From Caballeronia turbans (GTDB lineage Bacteria; Pseudomonadota; Gammaproteobacteria; Burkholderiales; Burkholderiaceae), in NCBI GenBank assembly GCA_001544655.2, contig FCOD02000007.1, forward strand, positions 1-64,000: a stretch of DNA of 64,000 nt. The letters are read 5' to 3'. Below the pieces are notes generated by a model. The model was not told the origin of the DNA. It worked only from the letters and a program-made list of their open reading frames with translations, and made no database searches. Made by a program: the position numbers and the translations under genes. This document shows positions 8,581 through 17,737 of the stretch, in pieces (the stretch's first letter is position 1; every line of letters begins with the position of its first letter).

Positions 8581-9905
8581 GCGCGCTGCCGACATCATTC
8601 GCCGATGCCCGTCATGACGAGCCGTTCGGCATGGGCCGATTCATCGACCTGCTGCATCGCACGATCGGGCTCGATGCCGAATCGATCGGCGCGAACGCGG
8701 TGTCGCGTGCGGTGCGCGAGCGTTACACCCTGTGGCGAGACGAGCACGGCGGCACACTGGACGACTACTATCGCGCGGTGACGCAAGATGCCGCGCACAT
8801 GCAGGAACTGATCGAAGCGGTCGTCGTGCCGGAGACATGGTACTTTCGCGATCCCGAAGCCTTCGCCGCGCTCGCGCGTCTTGCGCGCGTGCGTCTGCAC
8901 GAGCGGCCCGCGAAGCCGGTGCGCGTGCTGAGCGCGCCGTGCTCGACCGGCGAGGAAGCCTATACCGTTGCGATCGCGCTGATCGAAGCGGGCATCCCCG
9001 CCGAGCGCTTCTCGATCGACGCGATCGACGTGAGCGAACGCGCGCTTGCCGTCGCGCGCCGCGCGCACTACGGGCGCAACGCGTTTCGCCAGCGCGCGCT
9101 CGATTTTCGCGACCGTCACTTCCGCGCAGCCGATGGCGGCTGGCAACTCGATCCCGCCGTCGCGCAGACCGTGCGCTTCTCGCAAGCGAATCTTCTGCAA
9201 CTCGACACGCACGCGTTCGAGCAGTTCGATTTCATTCTGTGCCGCAACGTGCTCATCTATTTCGACCGCGACACACAGTCCGCGGTTTTCCGTGTGCTCG
9301 ATGCACTGCTCGCGCATGGCGGCACCTTATTCGTGGGTCCGGCGGAGACGGGTCTTCTGATGCGCGAGGGCATGAGCTCCTCGAACATTCCGCTCGCGTT
9401 CGCGTTCAACCGGGCCGAGCGCGAGCATGTCAGCGTCTTCGATGCGGCGTGGCCGAGCCTGCCCGCCGTGAAGACGCCGCCGCCCATGAAGTCCGCGTTC
9501 GTCCTGCCCGCATGGGCCAGCGCGCCGCCCCCGGTTCGTGCGGTGCCGGTGCCGGTTCCCGGGGCGCGCGAAGACGCGCGCGTTCGGCCCGAGCCCGCGA
9601 TCAGCCTCACGCATGCGCGCGAACTCGCCGATGCCGGACAGCTCGAAGCCGCGGCGAACGCGGCGCATGCGTATCTGCGCGTGAATCCATCGAACGCGGA
9701 TGCGTACTATCTGCTCGGCGTGATCGCGGATGCGCGTGGCGAGCATCAGGCAGCGCGCGGTCATTATCGTCGCGCGCTGTATCTCGAACCCGCGCATCCC
9801 GAAGCGCTCGCGCATCTGGCCGCTTGCCTCTCGCTCGACGGCGATGAAAGCGGCGCGCGCCTCTTGCTCGCACGCGCCGGGCGCGTCACCGGGAGCGCGC
9901 GATGA
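8577..9905 (+). CDS. wspC: WspC CheR-type methyltransferase with TPR tail
   Basis: A 442-residue protein. The N-terminal half is a CheR-type SAM-dependent glutamate methyltransferase: VVPETWYFRDPEAF is the variant of the ETxFFRD motif and SAPCSTGEEAYTVA the SAM-binding loop, with FILCRNVLIYF further on. After a proline-rich linker (about residues 285-345) the C terminus carries tetratricopeptide helices (ADAGQLEAAANAAHAYL and following repeat). WspC methylates WspA and raises signalling; WspF opposes it. It overlaps wspB and wspD by four bases each. Confidence 0.92.
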   Translation: MSALPTSFADARHDEPFGMGRFIDLLHRTIGLDAESIGANAVSRAVRERYTLWRDEHGGTLDDYYRAVTQDAAHMQELIEAVVVPETWYFRDPEAFAALARLARVRLHERPAKPVRVLSAPCSTGEEAYTVAIALIEAGIPAERFSIDAIDVSERALAVARRAHYGRNAFRQRALDFRDRHFRAADGGWQLDPAVAQTVRFSQANLLQLDTHAFEQFDFILCRNVLIYFDRDTQSAVFRVLDALLAHGGTLFVGPAETGLLMREGMSSSNIPLAFAFNRAEREHVSVFDAAWPSLPAVKTPPPMKSAFVLPAWASAPPPVRAVPVPVPGAREDARVRPEPAISLTHARELADAGQLEAAANAAHAYLRVNPSNADAYYLLGVIADARGEHQAARGHYRRALYLEPAHPEALAHLAACLSLDGDESGARLLLARAGRVTGSAR

Positions 9906-10633
9906 ACGCACGCGACACCCATATCGCGATCGATATCGACGATTGCTGGAACCGCATCGGCGTGCGCGGCGATGCGTCGTGTCCGAAGCTCGAACGCTAC
10001 GTGCATTGCCGCAATTGCCCGATTCACGACGAAGCGGCCGCGCGCGTGCTCGATCGCGTGGAAGCACGCACGTCGATCGAACAGACGAGCGCGGTTTCGT
10101 CGAACGAGACGCAGAGCGTCGGCCAGACCGGCGCGCATTCGTGTCTCGTGTTTCGCATCGGCGGCGAATGGCTCGGCTTGCCGACGACCGTTTGCGCGCA
10201 AGTCGCTCAACTGCGTCCGGTGCATTCGCTGCCGCATCGGCGGCATCGCGCGGTGCTCGGCATCGTCAACGTGCGTGGCCGACTGATCGTGTGCGCCTCG
10301 CTTGCGCGGCTCTTCGGCATCGAAGAACGCGCTGTGAACGACGTATCGCATAACCGGACGCTCGATGCGCGCGAGCTCGGCCGTCTGCTCGTCATCCAGC
10401 GCGCGCAAGGCCGCGATCATGCGAACGGCGATCATGAAGGTCCGATCGCTTTTCCCGTCGATGCCGTCGACGGCGTGCATCGTTTCACGAGCGCCCAGCT
10501 TCAGCCCGTGCCCGCGACGCTCGCGCAGCGCGTGGCGTCGCATGCGCATGCGGTGGCCGCGTTCAAGGACGCGACCGTCGGCCTGCTCGACGCCGATCGT
10601 CTCATCGACAGCATGAACCGGAGTCTCACATGA
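9902..10633 (+). CDS. wspD: WspD CheW-like coupling protein
   Basis: A 243-residue protein with an N-terminal segment carrying CPKLERYVHCRNCP, a cysteine cluster seen in WspD proteins, and a C-terminal CheW domain (CLVFRIGGEWLGLPTTVCAQ, then VLGIVNVRGRLIVCASLARL). It is the second coupling protein of the Wsp complex. Four-base ATGA overlaps link it to wspC and wspE. What the cysteine cluster binds is not established by the sequence. Confidence 0.9.
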   Translation: MNARDTHIAIDIDDCWNRIGVRGDASCPKLERYVHCRNCPIHDEAAARVLDRVEARTSIEQTSAVSSNETQSVGQTGAHSCLVFRIGGEWLGLPTTVCAQVAQLRPVHSLPHRRHRAVLGIVNVRGRLIVCASLARLFGIEERAVNDVSHNRTLDARELGRLLVIQRAQGRDHANGDHEGPIAFPVDAVDGVHRFTSAQLQPVPATLAQRVASHAHAVAAFKDATVGLLDADRLIDSMNRSLT

Positions 10634-12894
10634 CGAGCATCGATCCCGGCCGCTCGTCGTTGCTCGAACTCTTTCAGGAAGAAGCGCGCGCGCAGGCGCA
10701 GATTCTCTCCGATGGCCTCATCGCGCTCGAACGCGCACCGCGCGATCCCGTCACGCTCGAAGCGAGCATGCGCGCCGCGCATTCGCTGAAAGGCGCTGCG
10801 CGCGTGGTCGGCGTGCCGGTCGGCGTGACGCTCGCGCATGTGATGGAGGATTGCTTCGTCGCCGCGCAGGACGGGCGCGTCGTGCTCGACGCAGGCTATA
10901 TCGACATGCTGCTGCGCGGCGTCGATCTCATCGTGCAGATCGGCGAGGCGCGCGACATCGATGCGCAAACGGCGCTCGAACGCGACGTGGATGCGTTCGT
11001 CGATGCGCTCAACGCGCGTCTCGAAGGCACGCAAGTGGCCGAAGCGCCGCTTTCGAGCCACGTTGCGCTGGATCTTTCGCAAGAACTTACGCTCGACAAT
11101 GCGCCCGAGCTGGTCCAGACGCCTTCGCGCACGAATGAAGCGCGCATGCTGCGCATGCGTGCCGACACGCTCGACCGCCTGTTGAGCCACTCGGGCGAAT
11201 CGCTCGTCGAATCGCGCTGGCTGAAGCCGTTTTCGCAATCGATGCTGCGCGTGAAGCGCATTCAGCACGACGCGAGCCGCGCGCTCGAACGTCTGCACGA
11301 AACGCTCACCGAGACGAACGCGACGCAACTCGACGCACGCGCGCATGCCGCGCTCGACGAAGTGCGGCGCCTGACGGCCGAAGCACATCGTCAATTGAGC
11401 GAGCGCCTGGCGGAACTCGAAAACTTCGATCGCCGCTCGACGCATCTCGCGCAGCAGATCTACGACGAAGCGCTCGCGTGCCGCATGCGTCCTTTCGTCG
11501 ATGCGACCGGCGGCTTCGCGCGCATGGTGCGCGATGTCGCGCGCGGGCTCGGCAAGGACGTGCGGCTCGAGATCGCCGGCGAAACGACGCAGGTCGATCG
11601 CGACATTCTCGATCTGCTCGACGCGCCGCTCGGCCATCTGTTGCGCAACGCGGTCGATCACGGCATCGAGCAACCCGCGCTCAGGCGCGCGCTCGGCAAG
11701 CCCGACACCGGCACGATCACGCTCGAAGCGCGCCATAGCGCGGGTTCGCTCTTCATCAGCGTATCCGACGATGGCGCGGGCGTCGATCTCGATGCGCTGC
11801 GTCGCGCGGTCGTGCGCAAGAATCTCGCGAACGAGGACACTGCCGCGCGTCTCACCGAAGCCGAGCTGCTCGAATTTCTTTTCCTGCCCGGCTTCTCGAT
11901 GCGCGATGCGGTCACGGATGTATCCGGGCGCGGCGTCGGCCTCGATGCGGTGCAGGACGTCGTGCGGCAGGTGCGCGGCAGTGTGCGCGTGACGCAGGAC
12001 GTGCACGCGGGCACGCGCTTCACGTTGCAATTGCCCCTCACGCTGTCGGTGATCCGCAGCCTGATCGTCGAGGTGGCGGGCGAGCCTTACGGCCTGCCGC
12101 TCGCGCATGTCGCGCGCACGCTCGTGCTGCCCGCGAGCGCTATCGACACGCTCGAAGGCCAGCAGCACTTCTCGTTCGACGGAAAGCGCGTCGGCCTCGT
12201 CACCGCGCATCAGATCTTGCAGACCGCCGCATTCGAAGCGGCGAGCGATGCGCTCAACGTCGTCGTGATCGGGCAGGGCGCGGCGAGCTACGGCATCGTC
12301 ATCGATCGATTTCTGGGCGAGCGCATGCTGGTCGTGCAGCCGCTCGACAAGCGGCTCGGCAAGGTGCGCAACATCGCGGCGGGCGCGCTGATGGAGAACG
12401 GCGACCCGCTGCTCATCGCCGATCTGGACGACTGGCTGCGCTCGGTCGAAAAGCTCGTTGGCAGCGGCGAACTCGGGCGCGTGGGCCCGAACGCGGCACG
12501 CTCGAGCGTGACGAGCGCAAAGCGCGTGCTCGTCGTCGACGATTCGCTCACCGTGCGCGAGCTGGAGCGCAAGCTGCTCGCCTCGCGCGGCTACGACGTG
12601 TCCGTCGCGGTAGATGGCATGGACGGCTGGAATGCGGTGCGTGGCGAACGCTTCGACCTCGTCATCACCGATATCGACATGCCGCGTCTCGATGGCATCG
12701 AGCTCGTCACGCTCATCAAGCGCGATGCGCAGCTTTCCGGCCTGCCGGTGATGATCGTGTCGTACAAGGATCGCGCGGAAGACCGTCAGCGCGGCCTCGA
12801 TGCGGGCGCGGATTATTACCTCGCGAAAGGCAGTTTCCACGATCAGGCGCTCATCGAGGCGGTGCGCGATCTCATAGGCGAGGCGAAATCATGA
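10630..12894 (+). CDS. wspE: WspE hybrid CheA-type histidine kinase/response regulator
   Basis: A 754-residue hybrid kinase. The N-terminal Hpt domain carries the phospho-accepting histidine at residue 51 (MRAAHSLKGAARVVG). A dimerisation and HATPase module follows, with LRNAVDHGIE (N box), SDDGAGVD (G1) and GRGVGLDAVQ (G2), then a CheW-like regulatory domain, and a C-terminal receiver (VLVVDDSLTVREL ... VITDIDMPRLDG, the aspartate in ITDID being the acceptor). WspE phosphorylates the diguanylate cyclase WspR and the methylesterase WspF. Overlaps of four bases at both ends show translational coupling. Confidence 0.93.
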   Translation: MTSIDPGRSSLLELFQEEARAQAQILSDGLIALERAPRDPVTLEASMRAAHSLKGAARVVGVPVGVTLAHVMEDCFVAAQDGRVVLDAGYIDMLLRGVDLIVQIGEARDIDAQTALERDVDAFVDALNARLEGTQVAEAPLSSHVALDLSQELTLDNAPELVQTPSRTNEARMLRMRADTLDRLLSHSGESLVESRWLKPFSQSMLRVKRIQHDASRALERLHETLTETNATQLDARAHAALDEVRRLTAEAHRQLSERLAELENFDRRSTHLAQQIYDEALACRMRPFVDATGGFARMVRDVARGLGKDVRLEIAGETTQVDRDILDLLDAPLGHLLRNAVDHGIEQPALRRALGKPDTGTITLEARHSAGSLFISVSDDGAGVDLDALRRAVVRKNLANEDTAARLTEAELLEFLFLPGFSMRDAVTDVSGRGVGLDAVQDVVRQVRGSVRVTQDVHAGTRFTLQLPLTLSVIRSLIVEVAGEPYGLPLAHVARTLVLPASAIDTLEGQQHFSFDGKRVGLVTAHQILQTAAFEAASDALNVVVIGQGAASYGIVIDRFLGERMLVVQPLDKRLGKVRNIAAGALMENGDPLLIADLDDWLRSVEKLVGSGELGRVGPNAARSSVTSAKRVLVVDDSLTVRELERKLLASRGYDVSVAVDGMDGWNAVRGERFDLVITDIDMPRLDGIELVTLIKRDAQLSGLPVMIVSYKDRAEDRQRGLDAGADYYLAKGSFHDQALIEAVRDLIGEAKS

Positions 12895-13889
12895 AGATCG
12901 GCATCGTCAACGACGTTCCGCTCGCGGTGGAAGCGCTGCGGCGCGCGCTCGCGGCGCGGCCCGACTTCGAGATCGCGTGGGTCGCGCACGACGGTCGGCA
13001 GGCGGTCGACTATTGCGCGGCCCACACGCCCGATGTCGTGCTGATGGATCTCGTGATGCCGAACGTCGATGGCGTGCAGGCGTCGCGGACCATCATGGCG
13101 CGTTCGCCGTGCGCGATTCTCGTCGTCACCGTGGATGTCGGCGCGAACGCGTGGCGCGTGTACGAAGCGATGGGCGCGGGCGCGCTCGATGCCGTCGATA
13201 CGCCCGCGCTCTCCGGCGCCGATGCGCGTCGCGGCGCGGCGGCATTGATTGCGAAGATCGATCAGATCGGCGCCCGGCTCGCGTCGTCGGGTGCCTCGTC
13301 CGTCAGCGCGATGAGCATGCCGAAAAGCCATGCGCGACTCGTTGCGATCGGCGCGTCGGCGGGCGGCCCGTCCGCGCTCGCAACGGTGCTCGGCGCGTTG
13401 CCGAAGGACTTCGCTGCGGCGATCGTCATCGTGCAGCATGTGGATCGCGCGTTCGCGGAAGGCATGGCGCAGTGGCTCCATGCGCAATCGGTGCTGCCCG
13501 TGCGCGTCGCGCGCGAGGGCGACAAACCGGTGCCGGGCGAAGTGCTGCTCGCTGCGACCAACGATCATCTCCATTTCGCCGATGCTTTACGCCTCGGTTA
13601 CACCGCGCATCCCGAGCAGCTGCCTTACCGGCCTTCCGTCGATGTGTTTTTTCAGAGCGTGACCGAGCGCTGGACCGGCCGCGCGATCGGCGTGCTGCTG
13701 ACGGGCATGGGCCGCGACGGCGCGATCGGCCTGAAGGCGATGCGCGCGAAGGGCTATCACACGATCGCGCAGGACGAGGCGACGAGCGCGGTGTACGGCA
13801 TGCCGAAGGCCGCGGCCGCGCTCAACGCGGCGGCGTCGATATTGCCGCTGCCGCGCATCGCCGACGCAATCGCCAGGGCATTTTACTGA
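12891..13889 (+). CDS. wspF: WspF CheB-type methylesterase
   Basis: A 332-residue two-domain protein: an N-terminal receiver (GIVNDVPLAVEALRRAL, acceptor Asp in VLMDLVMPNVDG) and a C-terminal CheB methylesterase with the catalytic triad visible as Ser in IGASAGGPSAL, His in IVQHVD and Asp in GMGRDGAIGL. WspF removes methyl groups from WspA and damps signalling; loss-of-function in this gene is the classic cause of wrinkly or hyperbiofilm variants in pseudomonads and Burkholderia. It overlaps wspE by four bases and is 45 bases before wspR. The gene looks intact here. Confidence 0.92.
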   Translation: MKIGIVNDVPLAVEALRRALAARPDFEIAWVAHDGRQAVDYCAAHTPDVVLMDLVMPNVDGVQASRTIMARSPCAILVVTVDVGANAWRVYEAMGAGALDAVDTPALSGADARRGAAALIAKIDQIGARLASSGASSVSAMSMPKSHARLVAIGASAGGPSALATVLGALPKDFAAAIVIVQHVDRAFAEGMAQWLHAQSVLPVRVAREGDKPVPGEVLLAATNDHLHFADALRLGYTAHPEQLPYRPSVDVFFQSVTERWTGRAIGVLLTGMGRDGAIGLKAMRAKGYHTIAQDEATSAVYGMPKAAAALNAAASILPLPRIADAIARAFY

Positions 13890-13934
13890 TAGCGCCACGA
13901 ACCAACCGATAAGCAATCAATCAAGGACACGTTC

Positions 13935-15053
13935 ATGAAACTTCCTCATCCCGATCCGCTGGCCGAGCGTGCGAAACGGGCCGCGGCGGCAGGAACGCCG
14001 AGCATCGGGCGCGCGGGTTCGCGTGCGATGGTGGACGAGCGCGCCGTGTCCGATTTGCTCGCAGCCGCATTGAACGCGCCGCCCGCGGCCGAGTTGCCGG
14101 TGATGGTTTTGCTCGTGGACGATCAGGCGATCATCGCGGAGGCGCTGCGCCGTGCGCTCGCGGAAGAGACGAACGTCGATCTGCATTACTGCGCCAATCC
14201 GGAAGAGGCGCTGCGCACCGCGCAGGAAACGCGGCCGACGGTGATTCTGCAAGACCTCGTGATGCCCGGCGTCGATGGCTTGACGCTCGTGCGTCAGTAC
14301 CGCGAGCATCCCGCGACGCGCGACATTCCGATCATCGTGCTCTCGACGAAGGAAGAGCCGCGGATCAAGAGCGCGGCGTTCGCGGCGGGCGCGAACGATT
14401 ACCTCGTGAAGCTGCCCGATACGATCGAGCTCGTCGCGCGGGTGCGCTATCACTCGCGTTCGTATCAGAACCTGTTGCAGCGCGACGAGGCGTATCGCGC
14501 GCTGCGTCAGTCGCAGCAGAAGCTGCTCGAAACGAATCTGGAATTGCAGCGGCTGACGCATTCGGACGGGCTGACGGGGCTGTCGAATCGTCGCCGTCTC
14601 GATGATTATCTGAACGCCGAATGGCGGCGTGCGGCACGCGAGCATGCGGCCATCGGCTTCCTGATGATCGATGTCGATAACTTCAAGTCGTACAACGATA
14701 CGTATGGACACGTCGCTGGCGACGATGTATTGAAGCTCGTCGCGCATACGATCGAGACGAGCCTCAACAGCCCAACGGACCTGGCCGCGCGTTTCGGCGG
14801 CGAGGAGTTCGCGGTGGTGTTGTTGTCGACATCGGCGCCGGGATTGCGGTTGCTTGGCGAGAAGATACGCATCGCGGTGGAGGCGCTCGACGTCCCGCAC
14901 GCGGGTTCCGCGAGCGGGCGCGTGACGATCAGCATCGGCGGTGCGACTCAGATCGCCATGCAGGACGATGCGTCCAAGCAGCTCGTGGAAGCGGCGGATC
15001 TCGCGCTTTATCGGGCGAAAAGGGATGGGAAAAATCGGGTGGTGATTACGTGA
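13935..15053 (+). CDS. wspR: WspR response regulator diguanylate cyclase
   Basis: A 372-residue protein with a receiver domain (VLLVDDQAIIAEAL, acceptor Asp in ILQDLVMPGVDG), a helical stalk, and a GGDEF domain whose active site is RFGGEEF. It makes cyclic di-GMP when phosphorylated by WspE. About 45 residues precede the receiver, longer than in Pseudomonas WspR. The inhibitory I-site, normally RxxD five residues before GGEEF, reads SPTD here: the arginine position is a serine (codon 14769-14771), so product feedback inhibition may be lost or weakened. It closes the wsp operon after a 45-base gap; ATG 13935 is preceded by a AAGGA-like box. Confidence 0.92.
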   Translation: MKLPHPDPLAERAKRAAAAGTPSIGRAGSRAMVDERAVSDLLAAALNAPPAAELPVMVLLVDDQAIIAEALRRALAEETNVDLHYCANPEEALRTAQETRPTVILQDLVMPGVDGLTLVRQYREHPATRDIPIIVLSTKEEPRIKSAAFAAGANDYLVKLPDTIELVARVRYHSRSYQNLLQRDEAYRALRQSQQKLLETNLELQRLTHSDGLTGLSNRRRLDDYLNAEWRRAAREHAAIGFLMIDVDNFKSYNDTYGHVAGDDVLKLVAHTIETSLNSPTDLAARFGGEEFAVVLLSTSAPGLRLLGEKIRIAVEALDVPHAGSASGRVTISIGGATQIAMQDDASKQLVEAADLALYRAKRDGKNRVVIT

Positions 15054-15448
15054 TTTGCGGCGCGTAGAGGCATGCAAAAACGCGCGGCGGCATATTGCGT
15101 CGTGGTGAGCGACCGATTCAACGCACATGACACCCTAGGCGGCAGGGCGGCACGCTCAATTCGCTCGTGCTCATGTAGGCGTTGCCGATTACGGCAGTCG
15201 ATGAGGCACAGTTCATCGAGATCGAAGGCAATTCCAACAGCATCGCCGATAGCGGTGGTCGCAGCGGATCGTTGAGCGTGCTAAAGCTAAACGCAACGCG
15301 CAGGTGACCGCTTTCCCCCACTCGTAAGAGTAATCTTATTTGCCGTCGTTGATATGACGTGTTAATTGACAGCCTTTCGTTGCAATCCTAAATTCCAATG
15401 CGAAGCTTGAACGAACGATAAGACATCGTTTCATTCAACAAGATAGGT
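15054..15448. other. 395-base stretch with no convincing gene
   Basis: Between wspR and the vgrG remnant only short, poorly composed frames occur (a 67-codon frame on each strand). GC falls toward the right end (about 15340-15450 is AT-rich), which fits the edge of a small inserted or decayed segment. I see no clear terminator for the wsp operon in it. Confidence 0.5.
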
Positions 15449-16058
15449 ATGCATATGAATGCTGTCACAAAAAATCTAACTGATGCACTGAGCCGTCCGA
15501 GCGCGCGGCTCACCCAGCATCTGAGCATATGGATCGGCACGCTCGATCTCGGCCTTGACGTGCTCAAGTTCAAGGTCAAAGCGGGGCTATGCGATGACTA
15601 CACGGTGGAGGTGACCGTGACCTCGCCGCAACTCGATATCGACGGCAAGCTGTGCGTAGGACGGCGCGCAGGTTTGCAGATCGACGAGCGCGTGGCCGTG
15701 CCGTCGGTGAACTACATCGAGCCTGTCGATCACGAGGCCGCCACCTTCAATGGCATCGTCACATGCTTTAAACGCATCAGCGCGAGCCGCGAGGAGGCGA
15801 CCTATAAACTCCGCATCGAGCCCAGATTTGCCGCGCTTTGCAAGCGCGTGCATCGTTCAGACGTGTACAAGGACGTCACCTTTCAGGAGATGGTGACGCA
15901 GTTGCTGGTGGATCGAAGAACTTCGATGCTTTCGATATCGAGTTCCATCTGGAAGGCGCGCAGGAGAAGATGGAGCAGGGCGTGATGTACGGGGAGTCCG
16001 TCTGGGACTTCATCACACGTTACGCGAAACGTAGGGGCATTTGCTGGTTTCTGACTAA
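15449..16058 (+). pseudogene. vgrG: vgrG remnant (type VI secretion spike, N-terminal part)
   Basis: The frame starting at 15449 matches the N-terminal gp27-like part of a VgrG/Rhs spike protein (ATFNGIVTCFKRI, YKLRIEPRFAALCKRVHRSD, VTFQEMVTQLLVDR). At about 15912 the reading frame shifts by one base; in the other frame the match continues (NFDAFDIEFHLEGAQEKMEQ, then SVWDFITRYAKRRGICWFL) and ends near 16058 with no gp5 needle or effector domain. So the gene is frameshifted and missing about three quarters of its length. No other type VI secretion gene is nearby. It is probably non-functional. Confidence 0.75.
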
Positions 16059-16089
16059 CATAAAGCGCTGTCTCGGAACCCGCATAGAC

Positions 16090-16132
16090 GCGAAACGCGC
16101 GGCCTCAAAAGAGCCCGCGCGTTTCGCTTTTT
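16090..16132 (+). terminator. rho-independent terminator
   Basis: A perfect 13-base stem, GCGAAACGCGCGG (16090-16102) with CCGCGCGTTTCGC (16115-16127), 12-base loop, followed by TTTTT. It would end plus-strand transcription coming through the vgrG remnant, just before the convergent DUF1328 gene. Confidence 0.85.
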
Positions 16133-16156
16133 GCAACGCCCACTACACACCCAGCG

Positions 16157-16318
16157 TCATCGCCTGAACACGCCAAGCAGCAACGTCGCCAGAAAGATCA
16201 CGATGAAGATGAAGAACAGGATCTTGGCGATTTCCGCCGCGCCCGTTGCGATCCCGCCGAAGCCGAAGACGGCCGCGATGATCGCGATGATGAAGAAGAT
16301 GACAGCGTAACGGAGCAT
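16157..16318 (-). CDS. DUF1328-family small membrane protein
   Basis: A 53-residue very hydrophobic protein starting [20 protein letters not shown] and ending LLGVFRR, with two membrane segments separated by a short [10 protein letters not shown] loop. This is the DUF1328 (YtjA-like) family, small inner-membrane proteins of unknown role often linked to envelope stress in Burkholderia and enterics. The ATG at 16318 follows GGGAGGGCTCC-like sequence, a strong ribosome binding site. Confidence 0.8.
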   Translation of the reverse strand: MLRYAVIFFIIAIIAAVFGFGGIATGAAEIAKILFFIFIVIFLATLLLGVFRR

Positions 16319-16452
16319 GGAGCCCTCCCGTGGGGTTCGGTTGATCGGTCGATTCGCAGGCGGGTCGATGCCGCTGCTTTCGCTCATCAGGTTCTTACCG
16401 CGCATCGTTCAAAGCAACAGGCGTGCCCAGCGTATCGAAGGCGCTCAGATGC

Positions 16453-16484
16453 AAAAACGCCGCAACGGGAAACATTGCGGCGTT
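16453..16484 (-). terminator. rho-independent terminator, minus strand
   Basis: A perfect 10-base stem, AACGCCGCAA (16456-16465) with TTGCGGCGTT (16475-16484), and on the minus strand a following T run (complement of 16453-16457). It lies 44 bases after the stop of the small acidic gene at 16528-16695, which it probably ends. Confidence 0.7.
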
Positions 16485-16527
16485 GCGGATCGCGTCCTCA
16501 TTGGCGCGATGGGCCCGGCTGTCGAGG

Positions 16528-16695
16528 CTAACGGCCTGCTGTGCGATCGGAGTCGGAATCTTCGGCGTCATCTTCATCGTCGACGCCGTTTAGCGCATCC
16601 GGCAGGTTGTTCTCCAGTTCATCGCGTTCGATCTGATCGGCCAGGTCGAGGGATTTGCGCGTGGCGGGACCGGATGGGCGATTGGCTCCAGACAT
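16528..16695 (-). CDS. small acidic hypothetical protein
   Basis: A 55-codon gene. The predicted peptide starts MSGANRPSGPATRKSLDLAD and continues with a strongly acidic C-terminal part (DGVDDEDDAEDSDSD-like). It is supported by a GGAG ribosome binding site seven bases before the ATG at 16695 and by a terminator-like hairpin just downstream of its stop. No membrane segment and no recognised family. It may be a small stress-related or DNA-mimic-like acidic protein, but nothing in the sequence shows that. Confidence 0.5.
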   Translation of the reverse strand: MSGANRPSGPATRKSLDLADQIERDELENNLPDALNGVDDEDDAEDSDSDRTAGR

Positions 16696-16982
16696 GGCGT
16701 ACTCCTTGGACAGATTTCAAAGCCGCGCCGACGATTCGGCGCGAACCAACGGACTAGCAAGGCATGTACGCGCCGGGCTGAAAACGCCGCCTTAAAGGAT
16801 CGCTTAAGGACCGGTCGGGCGGCAAGGTGGACAGACGATGCTGGCGAGAAGAAACGCAGTCCCAAACTTGCAAGCGGGACGGCAGATTTTGCGTGCCGGC
16901 GCGTGAGTCCAGTATGCACCCGACAGGCGTCGAGGCAAAGAGCGCGCGCGCTTTTCATGCGGCGCGCGTTTCTCCTCACGCA

Positions 16983-17597
16983 TCAATCGAACAAATGGGC
17001 GACGATCGGATACAGCGACAGCACCAGCAGCACGGCCATCGTGATGTTGAAGACGCGCAGCGAGCGCGGATTCGCAAGAAAACGCCGCAGCGACATGCCG
17101 AACGCGGCCCACATCGTGATGCACGGCAGCCCGATCACAACCAGCACCAGCGCCATCAGCGCCGCATTCAGCGAGAGGCTCGCGTGCAGATGGATGGTCG
17201 TCGCGGCCGTGAGCACCATCATCCACGCCTTGGGATTGATCCACTGGAACGCGATCGCTTCGTGAAAGCGCATCGGGCGGCCCTGCCCATCGCGCATCTG
17301 CACCGACGACGACGTGCCGATCTTCCATGCCAGATACAGCAGATACGCGACGCTCGCCGCTTCCAGCACGGTATAGAGCCACGGCACATGCTCGAACGCC
17401 TGCGCGAGCCCGAGACCGACCGCGATCATGAGAATCGCCATGCCGGCGCTGATGCCGAGCACATGCGGCACCGTTCGCTTCAGGCCGAAATTGACGCCCG
17501 AGGCGAGGAGCATCGTGTTGTTGGGGCCGGGCGTGATTGTCGTCACCAGCGCGAACAGCGCGGCGGCGGGCAGGGCATTCATGAGTTCGGTCGGCAT
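16983..17597 (-). CDS. LysE/RhtB-family amino-acid exporter
   Basis: A 204-residue integral membrane protein with about six membrane helices. The N-terminal TTITPGPNNTMLLASGVNFG is the LysE/RhtB signature, and FQWINPKAWMM in the middle is a second conserved block. Members export lysine, homoserine, threonine or other amino acids. The start ATG at 17597 leaves a short cytoplasmic leader. No specific substrate can be read from the sequence. It stands alone between unrelated genes. Confidence 0.85.
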   Translation of the reverse strand: MPTELMNALPAAALFALVTTITPGPNNTMLLASGVNFGLKRTVPHVLGISAGMAILMIAVGLGLAQAFEHVPWLYTVLEAASVAYLLYLAWKIGTSSSVQMRDGQGRPMRFHEAIAFQWINPKAWMMVLTAATTIHLHASLSLNAALMALVLVVIGLPCITMWAAFGMSLRRFLANPRSLRVFNITMAVLLVLSLYPIVAHLFD

Positions 17598-17737
17598 GGC
17601 GCGCTCCGGTGGTTTCAGGCTCGATGGCGCCAAGTGTACGGGACGTGTCCGGTACAGTACCGATACAGATTTACGGAAGCCTCCCGGTACGGATTCTGAA
17701 TGTGGCGGGCGGCACCCGCCACGCGCAGACTTAAGCC

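Noticed and set aside
10501-12840. 779-codon open frame on the minus strand opposite wspE
   Set aside because: It is a shadow of wspE caused by GC-rich third positions; the product is Arg/His/Ala-rich with no domain.
16395-16577. 60-codon minus-strand frame overlapping the small acidic gene
   Set aside because: It contains the hairpin terminator at 16456-16484 within it and has no ribosome binding site.
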